A DNA stretch of 64,000 nucleotides from Spirosoma fluviale (lineage in GTDB: Bacteria; Bacteroidota; Bacteroidia; Cytophagales; Spirosomataceae): NCBI RefSeq assembly GCF_900230225.1, contig NZ_OCNH01000003.1:744001-808000 (forward strand), read 5' to 3'. The position numbers were made by a program, and so were the translations under genes. Positions within the stretch are counted from its first letter, which is position 1. Every line of letters begins with the position of its first letter. The notes under the pieces are model-generated. The model saw only the letters and a list, made by a program, of their open reading frames with translations. It did no database searches and was not told the DNA's origin. Of this stretch, positions 7,276-16,808 are shown piece by piece.

Positions 7276-10200
7276 ATGGAAAAACTGGTACGAATGTGTT
7301 TGGTGCTAACCTTCTTGCTCTGTTCGTCGCTCGCGATGGCGCAACAGATCGAAATAAGCGGTACCGTTACAACCGATGGAGAAGGCACCGCGCTGCCGGG
7401 AGTGAACGTGTCTGTGAAGGGCACAACGGTTGGCACGCTGACCAACGAAAATGGGCAGTACAGCATCCGGGCCACTCCCGGAAACTCAATCCTGGTGTTC
7501 AGCTACATCGGTTACGAAAGTCAGGAGGTGCCTGTAGGGAGCCGAACCAGCATCAGCGTGGCGCTGAAGGCGGACAACAAAATGCTCAACGAAGTGGTGG
7601 TGACGGCCCTGGGCATCAGCCGCGACAAAAAAGCCCTGGGCTATGCTACCCAGAGTGTCAACGCTGAGCAGATCGTACAGAACCGCCAGACCAATCTGGT
7701 CAACGCCCTACAGGGGAAAGTGGCCGGGGTCACCATTTCCAGCACCGGCGGGGCACCGGGGCAGGGCGCCCGGATTCTCATTCGGGGGATCAACTCCATC
7801 GACGCCAGCCGCGATAACCAACCGCTGTTCGTTGTCGACGGGGTTCTGTTCGACAATAGTACCTCGACCGGAACGAGTAATTCGGGGGCGGAGTTTCGGG
7901 GTTTGTCGAACCGGGCGGCCGATATCAACCCCGACGATGTAGAAACCATCAATATCCTGAAAGGTGGGGCAGCTACGGCGTTGTATGGGTTGCGGGGTGC
8001 CAATGGCGTGGTCGTTATCACCACCAAATCCGGCAAGGCCGGGGCATTACGGGCCAATTACAGCGGTACGTATGGGTTCGAGAATGTGAACAAATACCCC
8101 GAGGTGCAGGACAAATACACCATCGGCTACTCGGGCGTGTATAACCCGCAGGACTTTTTCCCCTCCTGGGGACCAACCGTGGCAGAAGCCATTAAAATCG
8201 ACCCGACGCACCCGCAGAAGCTGTACAATCACTTCCGCGATGCGTTTTATACCGGAAAGCAGTTTCAGAACAACCTGTCTTTTTCGGGCGGTAACGACAA
8301 GATCACCTACCTGTCGTCCATCGGGCATGTGACGCAGGACGGCGTTATCCCGTTCACCAATTACAACAAACTGTCGGTTCGCCTGAACACCAATGTGAAG
8401 TTCAGCGACAAGTTCAGCACCAGCGCCAACCTGAATTTTATTAACTCGGGGGGCGACCGCTACAATGCCGACCGCTACAACGAAAGTCTCAGCTACTGGT
8501 CGCCCCGCTACGACGTTCGGGATTACCTCAACGCCGATGGTTCGTACAAGACGTACGGAAATGGCAACCCTATTTACGGGGCCATGACCAACAAACTGCG
8601 GGACAATGTGAACCGGCTGGTGGGCGGGTTGAACTTTACCTACAACCCCCTGTCGTGGCTGACGCTGAACTACCGCGCTGGTCTGGATACGTATTCCGAA
8701 GACCGCAAACGGACCGCGCCCGGTCCGGCGGGTATTGCCAACGAACGTATTTTTGAAGACAATGGCCTTGGGTTCGTGTACCAGTATAACACCAGCTTTC
8801 GCGCGATTACTTCGACGTTTGCGGCCAGCGCCAATACCAAATTGGGTTCGGACATCAACGCAACCCTGCGCGTGGGTCACGACTTATACGACCGCCGGAT
8901 TCGCGGGTTCGGGGCAGAGGGTACGGAGTTAACTGTTTACAACTACTTCGATCTGCGCAATGCCAAAACGATCGTGCCTACGCAAAGCGCCGAAGACTAC
9001 CGCCTGATGGGTATTTTCGGGGAGTTGACGATGGACTATAAAGATTACCTGTTTCTGACCCTGACGGGCCGGAATGACATTACATCTTCGCTCATGGCCC
9101 CCAACAACTCCTTCTTTTACCCGTCGGTGAGCCTTGGTTATCTGTTCTCGCAGCAGTTTCAGTTACCTCAGTTCATCAGCCTGGGGAAATTGAGGGCGTC
9201 GTACGCCAAAATCGGTAAAGATGCGTCTCCTTATTCGACCGTTACGGGCTATTCGTCGTACACCCAACTGCCCTCCGGCACAACGGGCTTCACGCGGGGG
9301 TCACTGCTCGGCGACCCTACGCTCCGGCCTGAGTTCACCGATACCTTTGAAGGTGGCCTGGAGATGAATTTCCTCAACAACCGTTTCGGGCTGGATTTTA
9401 CGTATTACAACTCGATCAGTAAAGACCAGATCATTCGGGTCGACGTAACGTCGTCCACCGGCTACGTGAATGCGGCCATTAACTCCGGCTCCATGCGTAA
9501 CCGGGGTATCGAATTGATTTTACGCGCTACCCCCGTCCGGACGGGCAAATTTAACTGGGATGTAAACTTCAACTTCTCGGCCAACCGCAACAAAATCCTG
9601 AGCATCCGCGAAGGGCTGACCGAAATCAACTATGCGTCGCAGTCGGGCTATGCCAACTCAACGGTAACCATGAAACTGGTGCCGGGCTATGCGTACGGTA
9701 ACCTCTACGGACGAAGCTACAAACGGTATTTCGCTAACCCGACCGAAGAAACCGTTGAACTCGACCGGAGCCGCCCGGTGGTGATTGGTGCCAACGGATT
9801 CCCGGTTATCAACACGACACAGAAATTACTGGGTAACTCGCAGCCCAAATGGATTGGCGGGATCACCAACACCCTGCGGTACGGCGACTTCTCCCTGACG
9901 GCCCTGTTCGATGCCCGCGTTGGGCAGTATCGCTACAACCAGTTGGGTAACTTCTTCTCGGCTTTCGGCATCGCCAAATACACCGAAGACCGCAACGACA
10001 CGAAAGTGTTCGAGGGCGTTCTGGCCGATGGCACCCCCAACACCAAAGCCGTGTGGCTGGGCCAGGGTAAAGGGCCGGACGGTGTCGATTACGGCAATGG
10101 GTTTTACCGGAATGTACACCGGGGCTCCTCGGAAAACTTCATTGAAGATGGCTCCTGGGTGCGGCTTCGGTCAGTGGGGCTGTCGTACAGTCTGCCCACC

Positions 10201-10395
10201 ACGCTGCTGAAGAAATCGTTTGTGAAAAACGCCCGCCTTGGGGTAACGGGCAATAACGTGTGGCTGTGGACCAAATTCACGGGCTATGATCCCGAAACCA
10301 GTTCGACCAACAGCGGCAGTAACGTCGATGGCTTCACCGGCTTCACCTATCCGGCTGTGAGGAGCTTCCTGTTTACGCTCAATGTTGGTTTTTAA
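7276..10395 (+). CDS. SusC/RagA family TonB-linked outer membrane protein
   Basis: A 1039-residue outer-membrane transporter. The signal peptide ends at AMAQ; a carboxypeptidase-D-like regulatory domain follows (residues 23 to about 105: ISGTVTTDGEGTALPGVNVSVKGT). Next come the SusC signature NEVVVTALGISRDKKALGYA, the plug domain (about 115-240, with LIRGINSIDASRDNQPLFVVDG) and a large beta-barrel ending in an aromatic residue (LFTLNVGF). It imports oligomeric nutrients with TonB energy, together with the SusD lipoprotein encoded 24 bases downstream. No glycosidase or regulator of a full utilization locus is adjacent, so the substrate is open. Confidence 0.96.
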   Translation: MEKLVRMCLVLTFLLCSSLAMAQQIEISGTVTTDGEGTALPGVNVSVKGTTVGTLTNENGQYSIRATPGNSILVFSYIGYESQEVPVGSRTSISVALKADNKMLNEVVVTALGISRDKKALGYATQSVNAEQIVQNRQTNLVNALQGKVAGVTISSTGGAPGQGARILIRGINSIDASRDNQPLFVVDGVLFDNSTSTGTSNSGAEFRGLSNRAADINPDDVETINILKGGAATALYGLRGANGVVVITTKSGKAGALRANYSGTYGFENVNKYPEVQDKYTIGYSGVYNPQDFFPSWGPTVAEAIKIDPTHPQKLYNHFRDAFYTGKQFQNNLSFSGGNDKITYLSSIGHVTQDGVIPFTNYNKLSVRLNTNVKFSDKFSTSANLNFINSGGDRYNADRYNESLSYWSPRYDVRDYLNADGSYKTYGNGNPIYGAMTNKLRDNVNRLVGGLNFTYNPLSWLTLNYRAGLDTYSEDRKRTAPGPAGIANERIFEDNGLGFVYQYNTSFRAITSTFAASANTKLGSDINATLRVGHDLYDRRIRGFGAEGTELTVYNYFDLRNAKTIVPTQSAEDYRLMGIFGELTMDYKDYLFLTLTGRNDITSSLMAPNNSFFYPSVSLGYLFSQQFQLPQFISLGKLRASYAKIGKDASPYSTVTGYSSYTQLPSGTTGFTRGSLLGDPTLRPEFTDTFEGGLEMNFLNNRFGLDFTYYNSISKDQIIRVDVTSSTGYVNAAINSGSMRNRGIELILRATPVRTGKFNWDVNFNFSANRNKILSIREGLTEINYASQSGYANSTVTMKLVPGYAYGNLYGRSYKRYFANPTEETVELDRSRPVVIGANGFPVINTTQKLLGNSQPKWIGGITNTLRYGDFSLTALFDARVGQYRYNQLGNFFSAFGIAKYTEDRNDTKVFEGVLADGTPNTKAVWLGQGKGPDGVDYGNGFYRNVHRGSSENFIEDGSWVRLRSVGLSYSLPTTLLKKSFVKNARLGVTGNNVWLWTKFTGYDPETSSTNSGSNVDGFTGFTYPAVRSFLFTLNVGF

Positions 10396-10419
10396 GTATC
10401 ACTTTCTTTTCAGACGACT

Positions 10420-11838
10420 ATGAAATTTTACCCGAACTATATGCGCTCGCTCCTGGCCCTGCTTCTGCTTTGGGGCCTGAGCAGTTGCAAAGATTATTTT
10501 GAACTGAACCAGAATCCAACGCTCATCGACAATCCGCCCCTGGCTTCGCTTCTATCAACAACGACCCAGAAAACGGCCCTGAACTCGCAACGGGTGGGGA
10601 ACATTACGTCGTACTTTGTGCAGTACCTGGCCAGTCCGGGAGCTGGTGGGTCGACGGATACGTACCAGATCACGGATTATACCAGTGCCTGGGATGCCGT
10701 CTATTTCGGGATGGCCGACCTGTACGACCTGAAGCGGAAAGCACAGGAACAGGGGGCCTCGGACTATGTTGGCGTGGCCGACGTGATGCTGTCGTACCAC
10801 CTGACGCTCATTGCCGATACGTTTGGTAGTGCGCCTTTCTCCGATGCGTTTACCGGAACAACCCTGACGCCGAAGTACGACACGGCCGAAACCCTGTACA
10901 CCACGGCGCTCAACCTGCTGAACGAAGCCACTACGGAACTGGCCAAAACCGATTCGAAGGTGAAGTTAAGTGCCGCCAACGACCTGATTCACAAAGGCAG
11001 CACGGTAGCCTGGACAAAAACGGCCTATGCCCTCAAGGCTCGTATGCTCAACAAAGTCTCTAAAACAAGCACTTATAAACCCGCCGATGTGCTCGACGCG
11101 ACAGCAAAGTCGTACACGGCCAATGCCGACGATGCCCAGATGTCGTCCTTTTTGCTCCGGAATCCCTGGGCGCAGGTGGCGCGTAACAATGCCGCGTTGC
11201 TACTTGATGGCTGGTTGTCTACCCAGTTTGTAAATCAGCTGAATGGTACGACTTACGGCGTTTTTGACCCGCGCATTGAGAAGATCACGGACAAGACCGT
11301 CAATAACGATTACAAGGGAACGGTAAACGGACAGGGCAATGTAGGGGGCAACAACACGACTAAAGACGAGTCGTACATTTCGCTCAACTCGCCCCTCACC
11401 GGCGATGCCTCGCCGTTGTTGATTGTGACGTTTGCGGAGATGAAATTCGTGGAAGCCGAAGCGGCTCTGGCAACTGGCGATAAGGCCCGCGCCTATGCCG
11501 CTTATCTGGCCGGTATCCGGGCCAATATGGACAAGTTTAGTGTAGCAACTGCGGCTCGGGATGCCTACATCGCCAGCCCGGTGGTCAGCGTGGGTGCGGA
11601 TGCCCTTACCCGCGACCTTATTTTCAAGGAAAAATATGTAGCCACCTACCTGAACCCCGAAGCCTGGAACGATGCCCGCCGGTACAACTACCAGTACAAA
11701 GGATTCAAACTGCCGGTCAATGCCGCCCTGCCGACGTACATCCGCCGGGTAGCCTACCCGAATGGCGAAACGACCAAAAACGGGATCAACGTGCCCGCCG
11801 AGGTCGTGCTATCAGAACCGCTCTGGTGGGATAAGTAG
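10420..11838 (+). CDS. SusD/RagB family nutrient-binding outer membrane lipoprotein
   Basis: A 472-residue partner of the upstream SusC protein. The signal peptide ends at Cys23 (LSSC), followed by KDYFELNQNPT, the usual SusD start. The helical body resembles the SusD-like 2 group (tetratricopeptide-like helices with FVEAEAALATGDKARAYAAYLAGIRANM and a C-terminal LNPEAWNDARRYNYQ). It caps the SusC barrel on the cell surface and captures ligand. The gene ends in AAGTAG flush with a long palindrome that also serves the converging exopolyphosphatase gene. Confidence 0.95.
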   Translation: MKFYPNYMRSLLALLLLWGLSSCKDYFELNQNPTLIDNPPLASLLSTTTQKTALNSQRVGNITSYFVQYLASPGAGGSTDTYQITDYTSAWDAVYFGMADLYDLKRKAQEQGASDYVGVADVMLSYHLTLIADTFGSAPFSDAFTGTTLTPKYDTAETLYTTALNLLNEATTELAKTDSKVKLSAANDLIHKGSTVAWTKTAYALKARMLNKVSKTSTYKPADVLDATAKSYTANADDAQMSSFLLRNPWAQVARNNAALLLDGWLSTQFVNQLNGTTYGVFDPRIEKITDKTVNNDYKGTVNGQGNVGGNNTTKDESYISLNSPLTGDASPLLIVTFAEMKFVEAEAALATGDKARAYAAYLAGIRANMDKFSVATAARDAYIASPVVSVGADALTRDLIFKEKYVATYLNPEAWNDARRYNYQYKGFKLPVNAALPTYIRRVAYPNGETTKNGINVPAEVVLSEPLWWDK

Positions 11839-11841
11839 TCG

Positions 11842-11920
11842 TTGTAGTGTCCGAGCCAGTGTAGTACCGAGCGTCGTTGTAATGCCGACGCTCGGTACTA
11901 CACTGGCTCGGACACTACAA
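11842..11920. repeat. Long palindromic element (GTAGT-type), copy B; bidirectional terminator
   Basis: Perfect 35-bp inverted repeat (11842-11876 with 11886-11920) with a 9-base loop. It sits between the converging SusD and Ppx genes, and the Ppx stop codon (11915-11917) lies inside the right arm. The inner GTAGTACCGA is shared with copy C at 31885-31982. Confidence 0.85.
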
Positions 11921-12835
11921 TGTTGCCAGCACTCCTTCCTTCAGCGAGTACGTCGAGGTGCGTATCTGCGAAATTCCGTAGGTTTTCAGGACAAAGTCGA
12001 TCAGGCAAACGGCCACCACAATCATATCGACGCGCAGTTCGATCATGCCGGGAAGCTGCATACGTTCTTCATGGTTGCGGGTGATGAGTAGCTCATAAGC
12101 GCGGTAAAATTCGGAAACGGGTAAGGTGAACGCGGCTTGCTGCGGGTCGGGCAGGTGGCCCTGTTCGTGCATGAACCACATATCGACCAGGGTGTCGAAC
12201 GAGCCCGAGGAGCCGACGAGGACAGCAGGCTCGTACTGGTGAATGGCGTTGGCCAGCGGCAATAACTGTTCCTGAAAATAATCGTGTAGCCGACGGATGC
12301 TGCCGGGGCTGATAGGGTCTGTAGCCATGAACCGCTCGCGGAGCCGCTGCCCGCCAATCTCGAAACTCTGTTTCCAGAAGATACGCGATTGATTGCCCAG
12401 GATAAACTCGACACTACCCCCGCCAATGTCCATTACCAGGGCGGTGGTCTCGTCCAGCGCCCCGGCGGCCCGAACGCCTTTATAAATGTATTCGGCTTCC
12501 TGCTCTCCCGAAATGACCTGAATCGGAATGCCGGTTGCAGCCCGGACCCGGTCGATGAATTCCTGCTGGTTGCGGGCTACGCGAATGGCGCTGGTACCCG
12601 TGGCCATGACCTGATCGGGCGCTACGGCGTGTTGGTCGAGTACCTGTCGAAAATAGGAAAGTACGACCAGTGCCCGTTCGATGCCGGCCTCGGTGATGAT
12701 TCCCTGGTTGATACCGGCTTGCCCGATTTTGGCGGGCCGACTTTCACGAAACAGCGTTGTATAGCCCGTATCGGTTTTTTCGGCGATGAGGAGATGAAAT
12801 GTATTGGTACCTAAGTCGATAATGGCTTGCTTCAT
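11915..12835 (-). CDS. Ppx/GppA family phosphatase (exopolyphosphatase)
   Basis: A 306-residue ASKHA-fold phosphatase. It opens with the phosphate-1 motif AIIDLGTNTFHLLIAE, and DIGGGSVEFILG (phosphate-2) lies near residue 145. The GTSAIRVARN region and the acidic catalytic position are in place. The family removes terminal phosphates from polyphosphate or hydrolyses pppGpp; this short Bacteroidota form lacks the C-terminal domains of E. coli Ppx, so polyphosphate versus pppGpp cannot be decided. It is transcribed away from the S21 gene, with the two starts 57 bases apart. Its stop codon is provided by the palindrome at 11842-11920. Confidence 0.9.
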   Translation of the reverse strand: MKQAIIDLGTNTFHLLIAEKTDTGYTTLFRESRPAKIGQAGINQGIITEAGIERALVVLSYFRQVLDQHAVAPDQVMATGTSAIRVARNQQEFIDRVRAATGIPIQVISGEQEAEYIYKGVRAAGALDETTALVMDIGGGSVEFILGNQSRIFWKQSFEIGGQRLRERFMATDPISPGSIRRLHDYFQEQLLPLANAIHQYEPAVLVGSSGSFDTLVDMWFMHEQGHLPDPQQAAFTLPVSEFYRAYELLITRNHEERMQLPGMIELRVDMIVVAVCLIDFVLKTYGISQIRTSTYSLKEGVLATL

Positions 12836-12857
12836 AGATGCAAAACTATTACCTTTG
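12826..12857 (+). promoter_or_regulatory. Candidate promoter of the S21 gene
   Basis: CTTG at 12826-12829 and TACCTTTG at 12850-12857, separated by 20 bases, fit the Bacteroidota consensus. The start site would fall about 30 bases before the ATG at 12893. The site overlaps the first codons of the divergent Ppx gene. Confidence 0.5.
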
Positions 12858-12892
12858 CCGTCCGGTTTTAGCTAAAACAGAAAATTTAGAAC

Positions 12893-13090
12893 ATGCTTAT
12901 CATTAACGTAAAAGACAACGAGTCGATTGACAAGGCCCTGAAACGCTTCAAGAAGAAATTCGAGAAGACGGGTGTGTTGCGGCAGTTGCGGTCGCGGACG
13001 GCTTTCCAAAAACCGTCGGTAAAGCGTCGCACAGAAATTATCAAAGCCGCTTACAAAGAGCGGATGTACGGCAACCATACCGAACAATAG
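12893..13090 (+). CDS. rpsU: 30S ribosomal protein S21
   Basis: A 65-residue basic protein with the S21 pattern: MLIINVKDNESIDKALKRF at the start, a central KFEKTGVLRQLRSRTAF and a Lys/Arg-rich tail (KPSVKRRTEIIKAAYKERM). It is part of the small subunit near the mRNA exit and assists initiation. The length matches Bacteroidota S21. It precedes a Xer recombinase gene, the usual arrangement in this phylum, and ends before a hairpin at 13189-13224. Confidence 0.96.
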   Translation: MLIINVKDNESIDKALKRFKKKFEKTGVLRQLRSRTAFQKPSVKRRTEIIKAAYKERMYGNHTEQ

Positions 13091-13188
13091 AATCGTTCGG
13101 TCACCAGTTTCGCTGGTGGTGTGAAGTTGGTCGTGGATGAATCGTTGATTGCGCAGTCAACGGTGCCGAATCGCCAGATAAGACACGC

Positions 13189-13224
13189 ATAAGAGCAGCA
13201 GACAGAGATGTTTGCTGCTCTTAT
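13189..13224 (+). terminator. Rho-independent-type terminator after rpsU
   Basis: Perfect 12-bp stem (13189-13200 with 13213-13224; arms ATAAGAGCAGCA and complement) and a 12-base loop, followed by TTTTG. It lies about 100 bases after the S21 stop. Confidence 0.65.
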
Positions 13225-13372
13225 TTTGACCGCACGGGCGGCCCCGCGGGATTTTTTTGATTTGCCTGATTATCATGATTAATACATTTGATATTTGCGT
13301 GGCAGATTAATATTCACTGGATTCATCTAATTAAGATGACTAGATTTGGTAGGCCAAAATCATTGGAATCAA

Positions 13373-14278
13373 ATGAATCAACCAAATCCCGGTTCTGACT
13401 TCCTCGCCCACATTCGTTACGAAAAACGCCTGAGCCATCACACCCTGACGGCGTACACCAATGATCTGGAGCAGTTTTGCACCTTTTTACTCGCCGAATG
13501 CAACATCGACCAGCCCGAACGGGCCGATTTCCGGCATGTGCGTTCCTGGATCGTGAGTTTAGTCGAGAGCGGGATGGATAAATCATCCGTGAACCGGAAA
13601 ATAGCCACCCTCCGTAATTTCTTCGGGTTTCTGCTGCGTCGTAAAGTAATTGACTTCGACCCCATGTCGAAGATACAAGCGCTGAAAGCCAGCAAGCGAC
13701 TGCCGCAATATGTTGAAGAAAAGCCGATGGAGATGCTGCTCGATGACATTGAGTTTCCGGATACCTTCGAAGGGGCTCGGGATAAGCTGGTGCTGGAACT
13801 TCTCTACGGAACCGGTATTCGCCTGAGCGAGCTGACCGGCCTGAAAACCACCGACGTCAATCTGTACGAGAAAACGATCATCGTCCTCGGCAAGCGCAAT
13901 AAACACCGCATTGTGCCCTTAAATCAGCCTCTGTTCGAGCTGATTCAACAATACATTGTCCTTAAAGAAAAGGAATTTCACGGCCAGGCCGATGGTGTCA
14001 ACTTGATTGTCAGCGATAAGGGAGTTGCTGCCTATCCGGTACTTATTCAGCGTATCGTAAAACGGCACCTGACGCTGGTTACCACCCTGGGTACCAAAAG
14101 CCCGCACGTCCTGCGCCATACATTCGCCACCCATCTGCTCAACCGGGGGGCTGATCTGAATGCCATTAAAGATTTACTCGGACACAGTAGTTTGGCTGCT
14201 ACCCAGATCTACACGCATACCAGCCTGGATCAGCTAAAGAAAACGTACGACCAGGCCCATCCAAAAGCAAAAAAGTAA
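13373..14278 (+). CDS. xerC: Tyrosine recombinase, XerC/XerD family
   Basis: A 301-residue site-specific recombinase. The ATG at 13373 is chosen because the preceding in-frame codons (from 13346) are not recombinase-like and there is a direct match from NPGSDFLAHIRYEKRLS. The N-terminal core-binding SAM-like domain spans about 5-90. The catalytic set is complete: Arg150 (GTGIRLSE), Lys174, His245 and Arg248 (HVLRHT), His271 (LLGHSS) and Tyr280. It should resolve chromosome dimers at dif with FtsK. Linkage to rpsU supports the housekeeping XerC-type role rather than a mobile-element integrase. No att-like repeats were seen. Confidence 0.9.
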   Translation: MNQPNPGSDFLAHIRYEKRLSHHTLTAYTNDLEQFCTFLLAECNIDQPERADFRHVRSWIVSLVESGMDKSSVNRKIATLRNFFGFLLRRKVIDFDPMSKIQALKASKRLPQYVEEKPMEMLLDDIEFPDTFEGARDKLVLELLYGTGIRLSELTGLKTTDVNLYEKTIIVLGKRNKHRIVPLNQPLFELIQQYIVLKEKEFHGQADGVNLIVSDKGVAAYPVLIQRIVKRHLTLVTTLGTKSPHVLRHTFATHLLNRGADLNAIKDLLGHSSLAATQIYTHTSLDQLKKTYDQAHPKAKK

Positions 14279-14561
14279 AGTCCGGTATTGCATCGGCTAA
14301 TAAACACGGCTACTTAGGGTACATTCTAAGTAATTGGTCAATTTGCTGTTAGTAAAAGGGTATAAATACTTATAGTTTATTTAAAAAAAGTTTACTAAAT
14401 CAAGTATATACATTAAATATCATAGTGAGATATAGGTAATTTTGTGATTACTTAGTTGAGTAATTGCTGATTTTTGTCTAGCTCAACGGGAGTTGTCGCT
14501 GGCCAATGGCCTCGCTGAAAACTGTCGTGCTGATTTGTTCCCTATTCCTGAATTATAAACT
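14279..14561 (+). other. A+T-rich upstream region of the phytochrome gene
   Basis: A 283-base gene-free stretch, much richer in A+T than its flanks. It contains TAATTTTG at 14437-14444, which fits the Bacteroidota -7 element, but no clear TTTG at the expected upstream distance. The ribosome hibernation factor gene that often follows xerC in this phylum is not here. No RNA gene was recognised. Confidence 0.35.
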
Positions 14562-16802
14562 ATGCAAGCAACCGCTGACCTGACCACTTGTGAAAAGGAA
14601 CCTATTCAATGGCCGGGTTTTATTCAGTCACATGGGCTTTTGATAGCGGTTGATCCGGTTGAATTTACCATCTGGCAGGCTAGTGAAAATATAGAAGAAC
14701 TGGCCGGACAGCCCGTGGCCAGTCTTATTGGGCAGTCTATCGCTACTATTCAACTCGGTGACCTGGCCGGCAGTCTGATCCATGACATGCTGGTCATCGC
14801 TATGCGCAGTGGTAGGCCGGAAGCCTTTAATCCGTATCCCGTCAAAATTCGGGGGCGCGACTGGCTAGCCATCATGCACCAGCAGGACGGAGCCCTTATT
14901 GTGGAGCTGGAGCCTACCAGCCAGCTTCACGGCGGGTTGGCAAAACCCCTCCATTCGTTGATCGCCCAGGCGATGAGCGACATTCAGCGCAGTAAAACCC
15001 TCAGTCAGTTGCTGGAGAAGACGGCGCAGCAGATAAAGCAAATTACCGGTTTTGACCGGGTAATGATCTATCGCTTTGGCGAGGACTGGCACGGTGAAGT
15101 AGTTGCCGAAGCGCGGGAAGAGCATCTGGTACCGTTTCTGGGGTTACACTACCCCGCTTCCGACATTCCCCGGCAGGCGCGGGAGCTTTATAAAGTCAAC
15201 CTGGTTCGGGGTATTGCCGATGTGGAGGAACCCCGGGTGCCCATTTTACCCGTCAACTATGCGCAGCACAACCGCCCACTCGATCTCACCCATGCAACCT
15301 TGCGGTCTGTTTCGCCGGTGCATGTCGAGTATCTGTCGAATATGGGCGTTCGGGCGAGTATGAGCATTTCCTTACTCTACCGTTCCGAGCTGTGGGGCCT
15401 CATTGCCTGCCACCATTACAGTGGTCCCCGGTTTATTGACTACCCCGCCCGGCAGTCGATAAAACTCGTGAGCCAACTGTTGTCGACGGTTCTGGAAATA
15501 CGGAAAGATGACGAGGAATCTGAAGTTTCGGACCGCTTACACGACAATGAGCTGGCTCTTTACCAGCAGATGATAGCCGATTGGGATGTTGTACAGGGAC
15601 TAACCAAACACCCCATTACCATCCTGGATCTGAATGAAGCAACCGGGGCCGCTCTGTTATTTGAAGAAGAACTGCACCTGCTGGGAGATACCCCGGAGCC
15701 GAACGAAATCCTGACCCTGATCGACTGGCTCAAGAATACAACCCCCGAAAGTGTATTCCAAACGAACCAGCTCCCCAACCTGTACCCACCGGCCGAAGGG
15801 TTTCGTACCAAAGCCGCCGGGGTATTGATGGTGGTTCTGTCGCGACAGATGAACGAGTACCTGCTTTGGTTTAAACCCGAGCAGATTCAGGACGTTTCAT
15901 GGGGGGGCAACCCCGATAAACCGGTTGAACAAACAGCTTCTGGTGAACTACGGCTCAGTCCACGTAAAAGTTTTGATAAATGGACTCAGATCGTTCGGAA
16001 CAAATCCCAATCCTGGCAACAGGTTGAAGTCGCTCTGGCCCTGAAACTCCGAGAAGATCTTTTGCAGATCGTGGCCGGGAAAGCCAACCAGATTCGCGCG
16101 CTGAACGAACAGCTGCGGCTGGCCAATGAAGAACTGGAAGCATTCAGCTACACGGTTTCTCACGACCTGCGTTCGCCCCTCTCGTCTATTAAGCGATACA
16201 CCGAGATATATAAGGAAGATTATGGCGATCTGATGGATGATAACGCAAAGGCGATCTTCGATAGAATCGTGAAAGCCAGCGACCGGATGAGTATGCTCAT
16301 TCGCAACATCATGCAGTATTCGCAGGTAGGGAGTTCGGGATTGGCGCGACGACTGCTGCCCATGAAAGATATGCTCCTCCAACTGCGTGACGAGTTGCTG
16401 GCGGGCGAAACAACTCGCGATATTACCTTTCAGATCGAAGAAACCCCTGATCTGGAAGGAGACCAGACCATGGTGAATCAGGTTTTCAGCAACCTGCTTT
16501 CCAACGCCATCAAATATACCCGCTCAGTACCCGAGGCCCGAATAGTGATAAAGGGCAGTCAAAGCAACCAGGAAGTCATTTATGCCGTAACGGATAATGG
16601 GATTGGTATTGACATGAAACAGGCAGGTAAAGTATTTGAACTTTTTCAGCGGCTCGATTCGGCGGCAAGCTATGAAGGGTATGGGGTAGGCCTGGCTATT
16701 GTTAAGCGTATCCTGAGCCGGCACCAGGGCAAGGTCTGGTTTGAGAGTGTTCCTCATCAGGCTACAACTTTTTATGTATCTTTTCCCAGACGTATTTCCT
16801 GA
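14562..16802 (+). CDS. bphP: Bacteriophytochrome sensor histidine kinase
   Basis: A 746-residue red/far-red photoreceptor kinase. Cys10 in TTCEKEPIQ sits where bacteriophytochromes bind biliverdin. PAS spans about 15-115 and GAF about 140-310, with the diagnostic PASDIP (198-203, Asp201), His254 in SPVHVEYLSNMGVRAS, and CHHYSGPR (283-290). The PHY domain covers about 325-500; its tongue carries SWGGNP (446-451) and PRKSF (467-471). The transmitter has His534 (SYTVSHDLRSPL), an N box NLLSNAIKYT and DNGIGID. All chromophore residues are intact, so a photoactive protein is expected if biliverdin is made; no heme oxygenase gene is in the window. The response regulator gene follows after 6 bases. 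Confidence 0.95.
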   Translation: MQATADLTTCEKEPIQWPGFIQSHGLLIAVDPVEFTIWQASENIEELAGQPVASLIGQSIATIQLGDLAGSLIHDMLVIAMRSGRPEAFNPYPVKIRGRDWLAIMHQQDGALIVELEPTSQLHGGLAKPLHSLIAQAMSDIQRSKTLSQLLEKTAQQIKQITGFDRVMIYRFGEDWHGEVVAEAREEHLVPFLGLHYPASDIPRQARELYKVNLVRGIADVEEPRVPILPVNYAQHNRPLDLTHATLRSVSPVHVEYLSNMGVRASMSISLLYRSELWGLIACHHYSGPRFIDYPARQSIKLVSQLLSTVLEIRKDDEESEVSDRLHDNELALYQQMIADWDVVQGLTKHPITILDLNEATGAALLFEEELHLLGDTPEPNEILTLIDWLKNTTPESVFQTNQLPNLYPPAEGFRTKAAGVLMVVLSRQMNEYLLWFKPEQIQDVSWGGNPDKPVEQTASGELRLSPRKSFDKWTQIVRNKSQSWQQVEVALALKLREDLLQIVAGKANQIRALNEQLRLANEELEAFSYTVSHDLRSPLSSIKRYTEIYKEDYGDLMDDNAKAIFDRIVKASDRMSMLIRNIMQYSQVGSSGLARRLLPMKDMLLQLRDELLAGETTRDITFQIEETPDLEGDQTMVNQVFSNLLSNAIKYTRSVPEARIVIKGSQSNQEVIYAVTDNGIGIDMKQAGKVFELFQRLDSAASYEGYGVGLAIVKRILSRHQGKVWFESVPHQATTFYVSFPRRIS

Positions 16803-16808
16803 TTTTTT

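Noticed and set aside
8047..8880. 277-codon minus-strand frame inside the SusC gene
   Set aside because: Entirely inside a well-supported SusC gene; reads as an antisense shadow.
13373..14278. XerC-like gene as integrase of a mobile island carrying the photoreceptors
   Set aside because: It is next to rpsU, as usual for the housekeeping recombinase, and no flanking direct repeats or tRNA target were found.
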